From contig DATKYQ010000019.1 of the NCBI GenBank assembly GCA_035528415.1, positions 10,464 through 74,463 on the forward strand: a DNA stretch of 64,000 nucleotides, read 5' to 3'. Origin of the DNA: DATKYQ01 sp035528415 (GTDB lineage: Bacteria; Myxococcota; B64-G9). Position numbers and translations under genes: made by a program. This document shows positions 33,932 to 43,132 of this stretch, piece by piece (position 1 is the stretch's first letter; every line of letters starts with the position of its first letter). The notes below the pieces were generated by a model, which saw nothing but the letters and a program-made list of their open reading frames with translations, did no database searches and was not told the DNA's origin.

Positions 33932-35230
33932 TTAAGGGTGCCGTGAGCCGCTTTGAGGGAGCGCTTGCGCTCCTGCCTCGTCTTGCTTGCGCAATACAAT
34001 CAGGTATCCGATCGGGATATCCTTCTGATCCTGAATGACACTGTCGAGAAGCGCCGGATTTTCTCTTGCGATGCGTTCTTTCGCAACTGCCAGGCAGCGA
34101 GACGCTTCGGAAAGCGGCAGCGGCTTTTCGACTCTGTATACAGACCACTCGCCGTCCGACTTGCCGGCCAGAGGCGCGCCGATCAGCTCTATTATGGCAG
34201 CCAGCTGCGCATAGTAGTTCTGCCCGTCGAAGCCGAAGTTGCCAGAGCCGCCGCGATCGGCCAGCTTGCCGATGTCCCTCGTGCGGCGGTGCCTGATGAC
34301 ACGCTTCAATCGCGCCGGGCCCGTGTTGTAAGCCGTAAGGGCCAAAGGCCAGCTGCGAAAATCCGTATACAACTCCTTGAGGTAGCTGGCGGCCGCCCAG
34401 CCCTCGCGCAACGGGTCGAGCCGCTCGTCCACGTCGTCGTTTACCGTCAGGTACTGGCGTGCCGTGCCGGCGACGAACTGGTAGGCTCCCACGGCTCCCT
34501 GGGGAGAGGCAGCCAGGGGATTGGCCAGCGACTCGATTATGGCTACACGGGCCAACGAGGGCAGCAACCCCTGGCTAAGAAAGATATGCTCGACGTCGGC
34601 CAGGTAGCGCTCGATTCGCTGGTGGGCCCTGTCGAAGCTGCCCTTGCGCCCCTCTATAACCATTAAGTTACGGTAGGCGTTGCTGGCAAACCTGCGGTTG
34701 TTGTCGAAGCTTCCGAGCAAGGCTCGTCGCGGTCTGCGCCGCTGGCGCCGCAGCGTTCTTTTGAGCTTCTTCTTGGCGTCGATCAGCCGTTGATCGCACC
34801 TTATCTCCGCTTCTCCGCTCATTACCTCCGCGACGAGAAGATCGCGGCAGTCGATCTTGCGATGGATGACCCAGGGGCGGCGCCTGTCGATGAAGAAATA
34901 CACGTGATCGGGGTGTTGGCCCCATATCTGCTTCCAGAAACCCACCCGCCGTTCGAGGCTGCGGGGAACTTCGAGCCGTGCGATTCTCTTCGCGGCGCTC
35001 GTATCGTCCGCGGCGTGCCATGGAGCCGTGGCGGGCGACAGCTGTGGGCAATTTACCGGCTTTACGGGCGGGATGGATTCGAAGCCTCCCGCATCCGTCT
35101 GCTCAAGGTTTTTTTTCCCGGGAGCAAACAGTTCTAATCCCACCAGAGCTACAATAACCGCGCCGGTGACGATTCCGCCAAACAGCGAGCCGATCACGAA
35201 CCACAAGAATTTCATGCGGCGCTGCGACAT
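33932..35230 (-). CDS. Membrane-anchored lytic transglycosylase
   Basis: The 432-residue protein has an N-terminal transmembrane anchor (about 8-32), a region of about 170 residues of unknown fold, and a lysozyme-like SLT domain (about 200-350). The catalytic Glu is in AIIESLANPLAASPQGAVGAYQF, and AYNTGPARLKR follows, both typical of MltD-like murein transglycosylases. It cleaves peptidoglycan glycan strands with formation of anhydromuramic ends. The C-terminal 80 residues are not recognised, and no LysM domain is seen. It lies 15 nt downstream of the SRPBCC gene. Confidence 0.88.
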   Translation of the reverse strand: MSQRRMKFLWFVIGSLFGGIVTGAVIVALVGLELFAPGKKNLEQTDAGGFESIPPVKPVNCPQLSPATAPWHAADDTSAAKRIARLEVPRSLERRVGFWKQIWGQHPDHVYFFIDRRRPWVIHRKIDCRDLLVAEVMSGEAEIRCDQRLIDAKKKLKRTLRRQRRRPRRALLGSFDNNRRFASNAYRNLMVIEGRKGSFDRAHQRIERYLADVEHIFLSQGLLPSLARVAIIESLANPLAASPQGAVGAYQFVAGTARQYLTVNDDVDERLDPLREGWAAASYLKELYTDFRSWPLALTAYNTGPARLKRVIRHRRTRDIGKLADRGGSGNFGFDGQNYYAQLAAIIELIGAPLAGKSDGEWSVYRVEKPLPLSEASRCLAVAKERIARENPALLDSVIQDQKDIPIGYLIVLRKQDEAGAQALPQSGSRHP

Positions 35231-35245
35231 AGCTCCCTTTTCTTA

Positions 35246-35785
35246 CTATCCTCCCGCGTCCTGATCCAGAAACTCCTGCAGCCCGCGGGCCAGGTCGCTC
35301 AGATTGGAACCAACCATTTTCATGATGAACTTTTCGATCTTCGGCTTTATGCGCCGGGCCAGGAAACGCGGCACCCCCGGGATTCTCTCGGGGAAAATCT
35401 GCAGCTCGCCCTGGATGTGCATGCGGGTGTGGCCGCCCGGCGCCTTCTCGAAGAGGTTGCCGCCGGAGCATTCGAACAGCTTGTCGAGCTGGAATGTCTC
35501 GAAGCGCCAGTGGACACTATGATCTTCGTCGCGCCACTCGGCATGATCTTTCCAGCGCAGCATGTTGCGGCTGACGAACGATCGCACCGCCTTGGGAACG
35601 GTCTCCTTGTTGGCGCGCCAGACGTTCAGCAGTCGCACCCGGCCCGGGCCAGACTCCTCGCGCTCGGTCGTCTCGATCGACTCCACCCCGGACAGAAAAG
35701 GAACAATCCCGGGCAGATTGTCGCGCATGGTCGCGTAGACTTTTTCCAGAGGATGGCTCACATCCTGCCGGACATCGATGCGCAT
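35246..35785 (-). CDS. SRPBCC (START-like) family protein
   Basis: This 179-residue cytosolic protein has the helix-grip pattern: an initial strand MRIDVRQDVSHPLEKVYATM, several beta strands (RVRLLNVWRANKET, SVHWRFETF, HTRMHIQGELQIFPE), and a long C-terminal helix rich in Lys/Leu. This matches the SRPBCC/START-like ligand-binding fold. The ligand is unknown. It is the last gene after the ABC cluster on the same strand, 18 nt from the permease. Confidence 0.6.
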   Translation of the reverse strand: MRIDVRQDVSHPLEKVYATMRDNLPGIVPFLSGVESIETTEREESGPGRVRLLNVWRANKETVPKAVRSFVSRNMLRWKDHAEWRDEDHSVHWRFETFQLDKLFECSGGNLFEKAPGGHTRMHIQGELQIFPERIPGVPRFLARRIKPKIEKFIMKMVGSNLSDLARGLQEFLDQDAGG

Positions 35786-35803
35786 GCCGGCCTCCCTTTT
35801 TCG

Positions 35804-36610
35804 TCAGACGCGGTATTCCTTGTGGCTGGCCACGTAGAACGATGCCGAGAACAAGACGATTGCCGTGATCAGCAGCACCTCGAGCGCCTCGCTAACCGGG
35901 GCCGGGGTGATCGACGGGATCAGCAGGGACATCATCCCGTGCGACTGTGGCCCCAGCCCGAGCAGCGACTTCAGATAGTACATCAAGGTCAGGCGCGGGA
36001 AGGCCCCGGGCAGGTTGCTGACCGCCGCCTCCCAACCCAGGCCGAATAAAATGGCAAGGATCATCGGCCGGCGCAGCAACACCCCGATCAGCGAAAATAC
36101 GGCGGTGTATACCAGTGCCGCGGTGGCCAGCACCCCGATGCTCGCAAACAGCCGGCCCAGGCCGGCCATGATGCTCGTGAACCCATCGGCGCTGACGATG
36201 ATGACATATGCCAGCGCCAGGTCGATCGCCAGCACGAACGTGACCAGCATGGCGACCGAGATCATCTTGCTGCCCAACACCACCGCCCGACGCAGCGGCC
36301 GGGCGAAAAGATAGACTATTGTCTTATCGTCGATTTCGTCGCGTACGGCCGATACGCCCAGGTAAAGCGGCAGTCCCAGGGCAAAAAACTGCAGAAAGAC
36401 GTTGACCGTCATCTCGTCGAAGAATGCAAGCCCCGCCCCCTGCTCTGCAATGCGCCAGTATATCGCCAGCCCCAGGGGCACGACACAAGCCAGCGCCAGC
36501 CAGATCATCCGCCGCCGGCCCAAGTTGACCTTGAAGAACATGCGCGCAAGCAGCATAAGAGAGCCGAGTGCCCCGGGGACGGATCTACGGTTGTTGACGG
36601 CGTCCTTCAT
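35804..36610 (-). CDS. ABC-2 type permease
   Basis: The 268-residue integral membrane protein has six predicted helices and the ABC-2 exporter pattern: DDKTIVYLFARPLRRAVVLGSKM, followed by membrane segments. It is paired with the ATPase at 36607, whose stop overlaps its ATG (AATGAAGG). Together they would form a half-transporter-like exporter of unknown substrate, possibly a lipid, polysaccharide or membrane protein component. Confidence 0.85.
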   Translation of the reverse strand: MKDAVNNRRSVPGALGSLMLLARMFFKVNLGRRRMIWLALACVVPLGLAIYWRIAEQGAGLAFFDEMTVNVFLQFFALGLPLYLGVSAVRDEIDDKTIVYLFARPLRRAVVLGSKMISVAMLVTFVLAIDLALAYVIIVSADGFTSIMAGLGRLFASIGVLATAALVYTAVFSLIGVLLRRPMILAILFGLGWEAAVSNLPGAFPRLTLMYYLKSLLGLGPQSHGMMSLLIPSITPAPVSEALEVLLITAIVLFSASFYVASHKEYRV

Positions 36611-37527
36611 TTAACCAGATACCTGAAGACCGCCTCGAGATTGTCGTCGAGGGAATACATGGCGCTTACCGGAAAGTCGCCCGAGGCGGCCAGTTCGCCA
36701 ATGCGGCTATAACATGTGTCCGGGGAACGAGTTTCGATGATTATGCGCTCGCTCTCGACCTCCACCCGGGCCACGTCCTCGAATTTCAGCAACTCGCGGC
36801 CCAGCTCGCGCGGCCGGGCGGACGAGAGCGCGATCCGGTGCGGGTGGGCGTCGATCATGTTCCTGATCTCTTGCACCTGTCCCTGGGCCACCAGGCGCCC
36901 CTTGTTGAGCAACAGGATATCCGAGGTCATGGCCTGAAGCTCGTGCAGCACGTGACTGGAGATCAACAACATGGCTCCAGACTCGGCCTGCGCGCGAACC
37001 AGGGCGATCACCTTGGCCCGGCTGACCGGATCGAGTCCGGACAGCGGCTCGTCGAGCAGGAGCCAGTCGGGCCGGTGAGCGATGGCCTGCGCCAGCTTGA
37101 CCTTCTGGCGCATGCCGTGCGAAAGAGTGCAGATGGGAGCGTCGCGCTTGGAGCCGAGTTCAAGCTGTTCGAGCGCTGCCTGCGCGAGATCATGCGCCCG
37201 ATCGGGAGTGTAACCCTGCAGTCGCGTCAAGAGGGCGACGAACTGCAAAACAGTCAGATCTTCGTAGAAACGATCGTGCTCGGGGCAGTAGCCCAGCCTG
37301 GCCATCAACTTGATATTGTTCCAGGGATCCTGGCCGAAAACGCGCACCTGCCCGCGCGATGGACGGATCTGGCCGGTCAGCAGCTTGATCAAGGTTGACT
37401 TGCCGGCGCCGTTTGGCCCCAGCAAGCCCACAACGGGAGCGTTGGATTCGAAAGTCAGATCGTTGATGGCGATGATCTGCCCGAACCACTTGCTGACGCC
37501 CGACACAGAATACACGGTTGCAGCCAT
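36607..37527 (-). CDS. ABC transporter ATP-binding protein (first pair)
   Basis: The 306-residue ATPase has Walker A GPNGAGKST, signature LSHGMRQKVK, Walker B LLLDEPLSGLDP and the switch His in LLISSHVLHE. The C-terminal domain of about 80 residues (VARVEVESERIIIETRSPD) is the kind found in ABC-2 exporter ATPases. ATG 37527 was chosen because GAGGG precedes it and the reading frame upstream runs into the neighbouring permease gene. It sits between two permeases and is translationally coupled to the downstream one. Confidence 0.93.
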   Translation of the reverse strand: MAATVYSVSGVSKWFGQIIAINDLTFESNAPVVGLLGPNGAGKSTLIKLLTGQIRPSRGQVRVFGQDPWNNIKLMARLGYCPEHDRFYEDLTVLQFVALLTRLQGYTPDRAHDLAQAALEQLELGSKRDAPICTLSHGMRQKVKLAQAIAHRPDWLLLDEPLSGLDPVSRAKVIALVRAQAESGAMLLISSHVLHELQAMTSDILLLNKGRLVAQGQVQEIRNMIDAHPHRIALSSARPRELGRELLKFEDVARVEVESERIIIETRSPDTCYSRIGELAASGDFPVSAMYSLDDNLEAVFRYLVK

Positions 37528-37529
37528 CG

Positions 37530-38381
37530 TCAGACCCTCGTCCAACGCCTGAGTCTCAGAAGCACCACACCAAGAGCCGCAGCCGCCCAGGCCAGCTGAC
37601 CGCCAATCCACACGGCGGCCAGATCAATCGAACCCTTGCCATTGAACAGGTACTCTGCCAGCTTGGCGTTGGCCTTTGAAAAGCCCAGCGCATCGAACTG
37701 TGAAAAGCCCGTGGCCTGAACCAGCGCCTCGGCCAGCCCGGCGCTGAGAAAGAACAGCGCCACCCAGACTATGCCGGCGGCCCGGCCGCGCCCGGCCAGC
37801 GACGAGACGGCCAGCATGATCCAGCCCATGGACAGTGCCAGCAAGGCTGCCAGGACAATAAAACTTGCCGACCACGAGGCGAAGTCTGCGAAATCAGTGT
37901 TAGGCTCCGCCAGCCAGCGGAAGAGAGCCAGCACCAGACCGGGGAGCAAGGTCACCCCAACCACCCCCAGGGAGACGGCCAACCATTTTCCGAAAAGGTA
38001 CTGGAAAAAGCTGACCGGGCGCGAAAAGTAGACGTTGAGCGCACCGCTACGAAGATCCTCACCGACCGCCCTACGACCGATGAAGAAGACTGCGATCATC
38101 GCAAAGAAGAGCTGCATACCCCAAAACGGCATCCAGATCTCGAAATCCGCGTCGTCGAACAACTGGGCGAATCGGGAGCGGACGACGACCAGCACGGCGA
38201 AGACGAGCAGCGGCATGAAAGACGCCCACAGCAGGCGGCGAAACCATTTTTCGCTCAGGGCGTGACGTATTTCATTTACGGTTATTACCCAGAAACGTGT
38301 GCGCACCGATGCCAGCCGGCCCTCGAACGGCCGGTAGCCCTGGTCGAAGATGCGGGCGTCGTCGTGGCCTTCCGGGATCAT
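37530..38381 (-). CDS. ABC-2 type permease
   Basis: The 283-residue membrane protein has six hydrophobic helices and a loop, GEDLRSGALNVYFSRPVSFFQYLFGKW, of the ABC-2 permease class. It is the partner of the ATPase at 38378 and overlaps it by 4 nt (ATGA). The substrate is unknown. The pair may be older duplicates of the neighbouring pair, since the organisation is ATPase-permease-ATPase-permease. Confidence 0.85.
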   Translation of the reverse strand: MIPEGHDDARIFDQGYRPFEGRLASVRTRFWVITVNEIRHALSEKWFRRLLWASFMPLLVFAVLVVVRSRFAQLFDDADFEIWMPFWGMQLFFAMIAVFFIGRRAVGEDLRSGALNVYFSRPVSFFQYLFGKWLAVSLGVVGVTLLPGLVLALFRWLAEPNTDFADFASWSASFIVLAALLALSMGWIMLAVSSLAGRGRAAGIVWVALFFLSAGLAEALVQATGFSQFDALGFSKANAKLAEYLFNGKGSIDLAAVWIGGQLAWAAAALGVVLLRLRRWTRV

Positions 38382-39370
38382 CTCGCCTCCCCGCCTTCCA
38401 CGGCGCCGATGATCGCTTTCTCGAAGGCCTGTTCCAGAGACAGCGTGGCCGGGGCCAGGTGCCGCACTTGCAGGCCCTGGTCGATAGCCAGGCGAAAAAT
38501 CATCTCGGGCGTCCGCCCGGCGGGCAGCTTGACCGCCAGGTGCTCTGTGCCCTCGAGTGATTCGACCTGGCAGCCCTTGTCCAATAGCGCCCTGGCCATC
38601 CGCTCGCGTCCCTCCTTGACGCGCACGTGCAGGACGCTTGACTCCTCTTGCTGGAAGTCATCGAGAGAGCCCGCGAAGATCAGCCGGCCTTCGTTGAGAA
38701 CCACAACCCGATCGCATGTGTCTTCGATGTCGCGCAGAATGTGAGACGAGAAGAGCACATCCATGCCGCGACGATGGGCGACGTCATCGAGAATCTGCAG
38801 CATCTCCTCGCGGCCCGCCGGATCGAGCCCGGTGGTGGGCTCGTCGAGCAGCAACAACCTAGGCCCGTGAACCAGGGCGCAGGCCAGCTTGACCCGCTGC
38901 CGCATGCCGGTCGAGTAACCATCCACCTCGCGGTAGCGGGCTTCGCCCATCCCGACGTAGTTGAGGACCTCGTGCGCCCGGCTGACAGCGTCGCTGCGAC
39001 GCATTCCGGAAAGCTGGCCGCACATGGAGCACATATCCAGCCCGCTCGACCCATGCAGGTAGACATCCGCCTCGGGCATGTAACCGACGCGCTGCCTTAC
39101 AAGCAACGGCTCGACAGCCGGGTCGATTTTCAGTACCAAGATACGCCCCCGCGGCCGCAACTGCCCTAGCAGGCACTTGATCAAGGTGCTCTTACCGGCG
39201 CCGTTGGGCCCTAGCAGGCCGGTGCACCCGGAAGCAATCTCGCAGGACACACCTTGCAGGGCCCAAAGCCTGCCGAAAGAGTGAGAGAGACTCTCGCAAC
39301 TAACAATCACGCTGCCTAGTGTAACCGCTATCGTGCTCGCGGACAAGCTAGTGCGAACATTAAATATCAT
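38378..39370 (-). CDS. ABC transporter ATP-binding protein (second pair)
   Basis: The 330-residue ATPase has Walker A GPNGAGKSTLIK, signature STGMRQRVKL, Walker B LLLDEPTTGLDPAG and SSHILRDIE. It starts at ATG 39370 (weak GGCAGAAG site). A GTG at 39310 would remove a nonconserved N-terminal extension. It is the first gene of the cassette and divergent from the small lipoprotein gene at 39436. Confidence 0.93.
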   Translation of the reverse strand: MIFNVRTSLSASTIAVTLGSVIVSCESLSHSFGRLWALQGVSCEIASGCTGLLGPNGAGKSTLIKCLLGQLRPRGRILVLKIDPAVEPLLVRQRVGYMPEADVYLHGSSGLDMCSMCGQLSGMRRSDAVSRAHEVLNYVGMGEARYREVDGYSTGMRQRVKLACALVHGPRLLLLDEPTTGLDPAGREEMLQILDDVAHRRGMDVLFSSHILRDIEDTCDRVVVLNEGRLIFAGSLDDFQQEESSVLHVRVKEGRERMARALLDKGCQVESLEGTEHLAVKLPAGRTPEMIFRLAIDQGLQVRHLAPATLSLEQAFEKAIIGAVEGGEAR

Positions 39371-39435
39371 CTTCTGCCGTGGCCTGTTAGAATAACGTCC
39401 GCTTCGGGAGCGTCATTGCCTCTGGGAGGTTGATC

Positions 39436-39897
39436 ATGAAAAAGAGAATCGTATTACAGACCTTTCTTGTTCTCTTTGCCGGTCTGTCGCTGTCCGCCTG
39501 TCTCATTGTCGCCAGGCCGCATCCGATGATCGGGGTCACCGTCTACGAGCCCCCGCTGGAGTATGGATACCAGCCCATGCTCTACGACGGCTACGTCGTC
39601 TACTACACCGACGATGGTGTCCCCTTCTACTGGGCCGGCGGTGCCCGGGTGTGGGTGCCGATCAACACGCGCGCCAGGTATATCGATCACTGGCGTCATC
39701 ACGACCGTGCCTATCGCCACTGGTACAATAAACGCGGCCACTACTACAAAAGCCGCAGGTACCGCGGTCGCGGGCACGCGCTCAAGAAGGCCGAGAAGCA
39801 CAAGCTAAAGAAGGCCAAGCGCGCGCCGGAGCTCAAGCCGGTTAAGAAACACAAGCTCAAGAAAGTCGAAGAGCATCGATTGATCCCGGTCGACTGA
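39436..39897 (+). CDS. Small lipoprotein with basic Lys-rich tail
   Basis: The 153-residue product has a lipoprotein signal ending in LSLSAC (C22). The mature part has a Tyr/Trp-rich region (YGYQPMLYDGYVVYYTDD, then FYWAGGARVWVP) and a His/Arg-rich segment. The tail of about 45 residues consists of near-repeats of LKKAEKHKLKKAK and VKKHKLKKVEEH. Such an ending could bind nucleic acid, cell-wall polymers or anionic lipids. The family is not recognised. ATG 39436 follows GGGAGG 6 nt upstream. Confidence 0.65.
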   Translation: MKKRIVLQTFLVLFAGLSLSACLIVARPHPMIGVTVYEPPLEYGYQPMLYDGYVVYYTDDGVPFYWAGGARVWVPINTRARYIDHWRHHDRAYRHWYNKRGHYYKSRRYRGRGHALKKAEKHKLKKAKRAPELKPVKKHKLKKVEEHRLIPVD

Positions 39898-39931
39898 CCT
39901 GCCGGCAACTCATGCCTTATACTGTCGCCGC

Positions 39932-41692
39932 TCAGGCGCCTTCCAGGATGCGGTGCATGATGTACTGAGCGCCCAGGCGCAGGCTCAGTGATCGCGGCAG
40001 GCGCTGCCAAGCCTTACGTCGGGCGCCCTTGAGATACGCATCTGCCTCCCGATAGGCGACACGCAGCTCGACCACTACCGGTGCATCCATTGTCAGTGCC
40101 CGCTTGAGGCCGTCTTGCAGATCGGCATCCTTCATGATGCGCACGTAGCCGACGTCCAGAGCCCGCGCGAACAGTTCGTAGTTCACCGGTACCAGTCCGA
40201 AGAGAGTTTCACGATCGAGAAGCCGCGAACCGGAAGACGCCAGCGAATCCGGAGGGATTTCAGAGAAGACGACAATCACCGGCGCAACGTTGCAGCGCCG
40301 GGCGGTCAGCAACTCCGTTCCTCCGAGTAAAAACCCCCCGTCGCCGACACAGGCGACCACTCTCAACTCGGGCCTGGCGAGTGACGCGGCAATTGCGGCC
40401 GGAACGGCAAAGCCCAGGGCTCGATAGCCCACGGGTACGACCAGGGTGCGCGGTGATTGCACCGGGTAGCAGGCGATTCCGAAGTATACGTGCCTGCCGG
40501 CATCCAGTATCAGGCGATCCTCGGCTCCCAGCAACTCACGCAGCACAATGAAGAACTTGACTGGATCGACGGCATCCTCCCAGTCGGCGCGCCGCGAGAG
40601 AGCCTGTTTCAACTCGCGCTTACCCTGCAAGAGCAACTCGCTCATGTCCGAACCTTTTCCCTCTTTCAGCCCATCGAGGATGAAACGCAGGGCCTGTTTC
40701 ACCGGCGCCTGGATTGTCACGATTCGCTCGTCACGCACGAGTCGGGCAGGTTCGAGGTCGATGTGCACTATCTTTCCCGGCTCGGATTCCCCCGCTTCCG
40801 TCTCCACCTCGCAGAATTTGCAGCCCAGCGCCAACACCATCCGGCATCTCGAAAAGGCGCTCTGCGAAAGCGGTGCCCCGGCCGGCCCGGGCCCGAAACC
40901 GGTGAAGAGTGGGTTCTGGGCGGGCAGAACTCCCAGCCCCGAAATGCTGCAGGCAACCGGGGCGCCAAGACGCTGGGCCAATTCAGTAAGCTCGTCGATG
41001 GCCCCGAAACAGCCGGCCCCGGCGTACAGCCCGATCGGACCTTCTCCGGCCAGCGCATCCACCACCCGCTCGAGTTCGCGCACAGCCGTCTCCGCGAGCA
41101 CCCGCGGCCCCTGTCTGAAACCGGTGCCCTCCATCCGGCAGCTGCGATTCTGAACCTCGGCCGGCATTTCGATAAGGACGGGACCCGGCTCCCCGCCGCG
41201 GGCGAGTTGTACGGCCTGGGAAAAAACCGAGGGAACCTCCTCCGGCTGATCCACTGAGAAAGCGCCCTTACAAAGCGGCCGCGATCCGATCAGCGGATCC
41301 ATCATCTGCAGGCGCGATGCGTAAAGCTGCCTGTGGATCATCCCGTAGCTCGAAACCAGCACGATCAGCGGTGAGGAATCCAGGCGGGCGGCGGTGATTC
41401 CGCCGAGCGATCCTGTCAGCCCGGCCCCGGGCCCGACCAGGCAGACCGACAGCTCGCCGGTCACCCGTGAATGGGCGTCGGCCATGTGGGCCGCGCTCTG
41501 CTCGCCGGTCGTCACGATCACTTCTATGCGGCTGCCTGCAAAGGCGCTAAAAAGATCGCTGCTGGCGACGGCTGGAATTCCAAAGACCCTCGTCACTCCC
41601 GCCCGGCGCAGACTTTCGACCGCGCCGGCCGCCGCACTCATGTATCCCCATTCACCCGCGTCCATGGCTGCCAACACCTCGCTGATAATCAT
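39932..41692 (-). CDS. Thiamine-diphosphate-dependent enzyme, acetolactate-synthase-like
   Basis: The 586-residue protein has the three-domain architecture of the pyruvate decarboxylase/acetolactate synthase family. The N-terminal Pyr domain has the catalytic Glu in VTTGEQSAAHMADAHSR. The middle domain has ALGCKFCEVETEAGESEPGKIVHID. The C-terminal PP domain has the GDGGFLLGGTELLTA motif. In place of the usual NN of the GDG-x24-27-NN thiamine-diphosphate motif, the segment reads FSEIPPDSLASSG. Its reaction is not identifiable, and its neighbours (secreted proteins and hydrolases) do not point to one. The start directly follows the stop of the preceding gene. A second start at ATG 41665 is possible. 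Confidence 0.82.
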   Translation of the reverse strand: MIISEVLAAMDAGEWGYMSAAAGAVESLRRAGVTRVFGIPAVASSDLFSAFAGSRIEVIVTTGEQSAAHMADAHSRVTGELSVCLVGPGAGLTGSLGGITAARLDSSPLIVLVSSYGMIHRQLYASRLQMMDPLIGSRPLCKGAFSVDQPEEVPSVFSQAVQLARGGEPGPVLIEMPAEVQNRSCRMEGTGFRQGPRVLAETAVRELERVVDALAGEGPIGLYAGAGCFGAIDELTELAQRLGAPVACSISGLGVLPAQNPLFTGFGPGPAGAPLSQSAFSRCRMVLALGCKFCEVETEAGESEPGKIVHIDLEPARLVRDERIVTIQAPVKQALRFILDGLKEGKGSDMSELLLQGKRELKQALSRRADWEDAVDPVKFFIVLRELLGAEDRLILDAGRHVYFGIACYPVQSPRTLVVPVGYRALGFAVPAAIAASLARPELRVVACVGDGGFLLGGTELLTARRCNVAPVIVVFSEIPPDSLASSGSRLLDRETLFGLVPVNYELFARALDVGYVRIMKDADLQDGLKRALTMDAPVVVELRVAYREADAYLKGARRKAWQRLPRSLSLRLGAQYIMHRILEGA

Positions 41693-43027
41693 CTACTCCG
41701 TCAGTTGCTCGCCCTTCTTGCTAATCAGCTTGCCGGTGGGCGAAAGAAGCACCTTCCAACGTTGTATGGAAACTCCCCCGTCGCGGCGCACCAGGCGGTA
41801 GAACATGGTATACAGTTTTTTGCCGCCATCGAGCACATCCACCGGCGGCGGATAGGCGGACAGTGAGCGCGGGTAAAAAGGCTGGCCGTGGAAATCGAAA
41901 AATGTCTCGACCTGAAAGGCAGGGGTACGAGCCACCTGCACGTCATCCCTCTTGCCTCCGACTCCCGGACTCCGGAAGAAAAGCAGACCGCCATCCGACG
42001 ACCAGGAGGGGCTGGTACCGGATCCGAGATTCAGATCGGCGCGCCGACCATCGAAGACGATCGTCAACGGCCGACCGGGGCAGGCAAAGGCCAACCTTGC
42101 GCCGTCCACTGAAAAGGCGTGCCCCAGGCGCTCGGCTTGCGGGCAGAGGAGCCTGCGCGGGGAAAATTCTCTTCCCACCAGCCAGTAATCTCTCGGGCAG
42201 GCGCCATCCCGGCACCCGAGGGAGAGCGCAATGATGGCCCGGCGGCCGTCGGGTGACGGATAGACATTGAACTCTGCGAGCAGGCGTGCGGCAGGAAGAA
42301 AACCGGCAAAGCTGCCCGTTCGCACATTGTACCAGGTCTTGTCGGCCTGCTCCTTACGCCCGGTTATCTCCACCAGGGTTCCGTCCGGCAACTCCCCGGC
42401 GCCGTGAGCGGCCTGTGATGGCTGCATAAGAAGCGGTACGCCGACCCCGGCCACGCCGGCGAAGACGCGCCCCACATGTCTGTTTGCGCCGGAACCGAGT
42501 GTGGGGCTGAAACGGTCGTGCCGGTAAGAACGAACCACAACCGTCGTCTTCTTCATCCCCGCTTTTCTGAGAACGTCGCGCAAAACCCGGGCGAATTCGG
42601 GTCGGGCGAATTTTCCCGCCAGCACGACCCACTTGCAATCGGCGCCCTGCATGTCCCCGGCCCAGTCGATCGCCGGGTAACCAACCGGCACGGCGGCGAT
42701 GCCGGCGCTTGCTTTATCCAGAGCCGCGGCCTCTTCGAGGTCCGGCACACAGTCGACAACAACATGGTGTATCTGGGTGGGACGTTCTAAAAGCGGCGGC
42801 TCGACGAAAGGTCCGGCGGATCCTGGAAGCTCGGCTGAGGCAAGTTTGGGAGGCGTCACACCGTCGAAAGCAAGCCATCCCGTTTCTTTCTTTTCGGGCG
42901 CAAAAGTCTGCGATGATCCGGCATCAGCGGTTTTTCGCTCGTTCTCGTCACCGGCCCGATTACAATCGGCGAAAGAAGCGCACAGAAAGCAACACAACGC
43001 CAGGCGGGCGGTTCTCAAGTATGGCAC
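41693..43027 (-). CDS. Exported protein with SH3-like and propeller-like regions
   Basis: This 444-residue product has a signal peptide or lipoprotein signal (hydrophobic CCFLCASFADC, first Cys at about 22). Residues about 75-160 show a SPOR- or N-acetylmuramoyl-like alpha/beta region with a peptidase-like pattern (TQIHHVVVDCVPDLEEAAA). Then comes an SH3-like strand set (LVEITGRKEQADKTWYNVRTG), and TolB-like propeller strands (SPDGRRAIIALS, SVDGARLAFACPG, SSDGGLLFFRSP). A function is not known. GTG 43027 is chosen, with GAGGAG 6 nt upstream inside a hairpin. Confidence 0.6.
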   Translation of the reverse strand: MPYLRTARLALCCFLCASFADCNRAGDENERKTADAGSSQTFAPEKKETGWLAFDGVTPPKLASAELPGSAGPFVEPPLLERPTQIHHVVVDCVPDLEEAAALDKASAGIAAVPVGYPAIDWAGDMQGADCKWVVLAGKFARPEFARVLRDVLRKAGMKKTTVVVRSYRHDRFSPTLGSGANRHVGRVFAGVAGVGVPLLMQPSQAAHGAGELPDGTLVEITGRKEQADKTWYNVRTGSFAGFLPAARLLAEFNVYPSPDGRRAIIALSLGCRDGACPRDYWLVGREFSPRRLLCPQAERLGHAFSVDGARLAFACPGRPLTIVFDGRRADLNLGSGTSPSWSSDGGLLFFRSPGVGGKRDDVQVARTPAFQVETFFDFHGQPFYPRSLSAYPPPVDVLDGGKKLYTMFYRLVRRDGGVSIQRWKVLLSPTGKLISKKGEQLTE

Positions 43028-43031
43028 GGAA

Positions 43032-43071
43032 ACTCCTCGAATTTGCCCTGTCGCAGTTTTCGACGAGGAGT
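43032..43071 (-). promoter_or_regulatory. Leader hairpin overlapping the ribosome site of the gene at 43027
   Basis: On the minus strand, ACTCCTCG (43064-43071) and CGAGGAGT (43032-43039) form a perfect 8-bp stem with a 24-nt loop. The 3' arm contains the GAGGAG Shine-Dalgarno sequence just before the GTG start. This would hide the ribosome site if folded. Confidence 0.35.
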
Positions 43072-43102
43072 CTACTTACCACTGTCGGCTTCTGTCAACG
43101 AC

Positions 43103-43129
43103 TGGCCGTTATGACAAGTGGCCGTTATG
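43103..43129 (+). repeat. Two direct repeats upstream of a promoter
   Basis: TGGCCGTTATG occurs at 43103-43113 and again at 43119-43129, spaced by 16 bp from start to start. They sit just before the -35 element at 43133, as a possible binding site for a transcription factor. Confidence 0.4.
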
Positions 43130-43132
43130 CCC

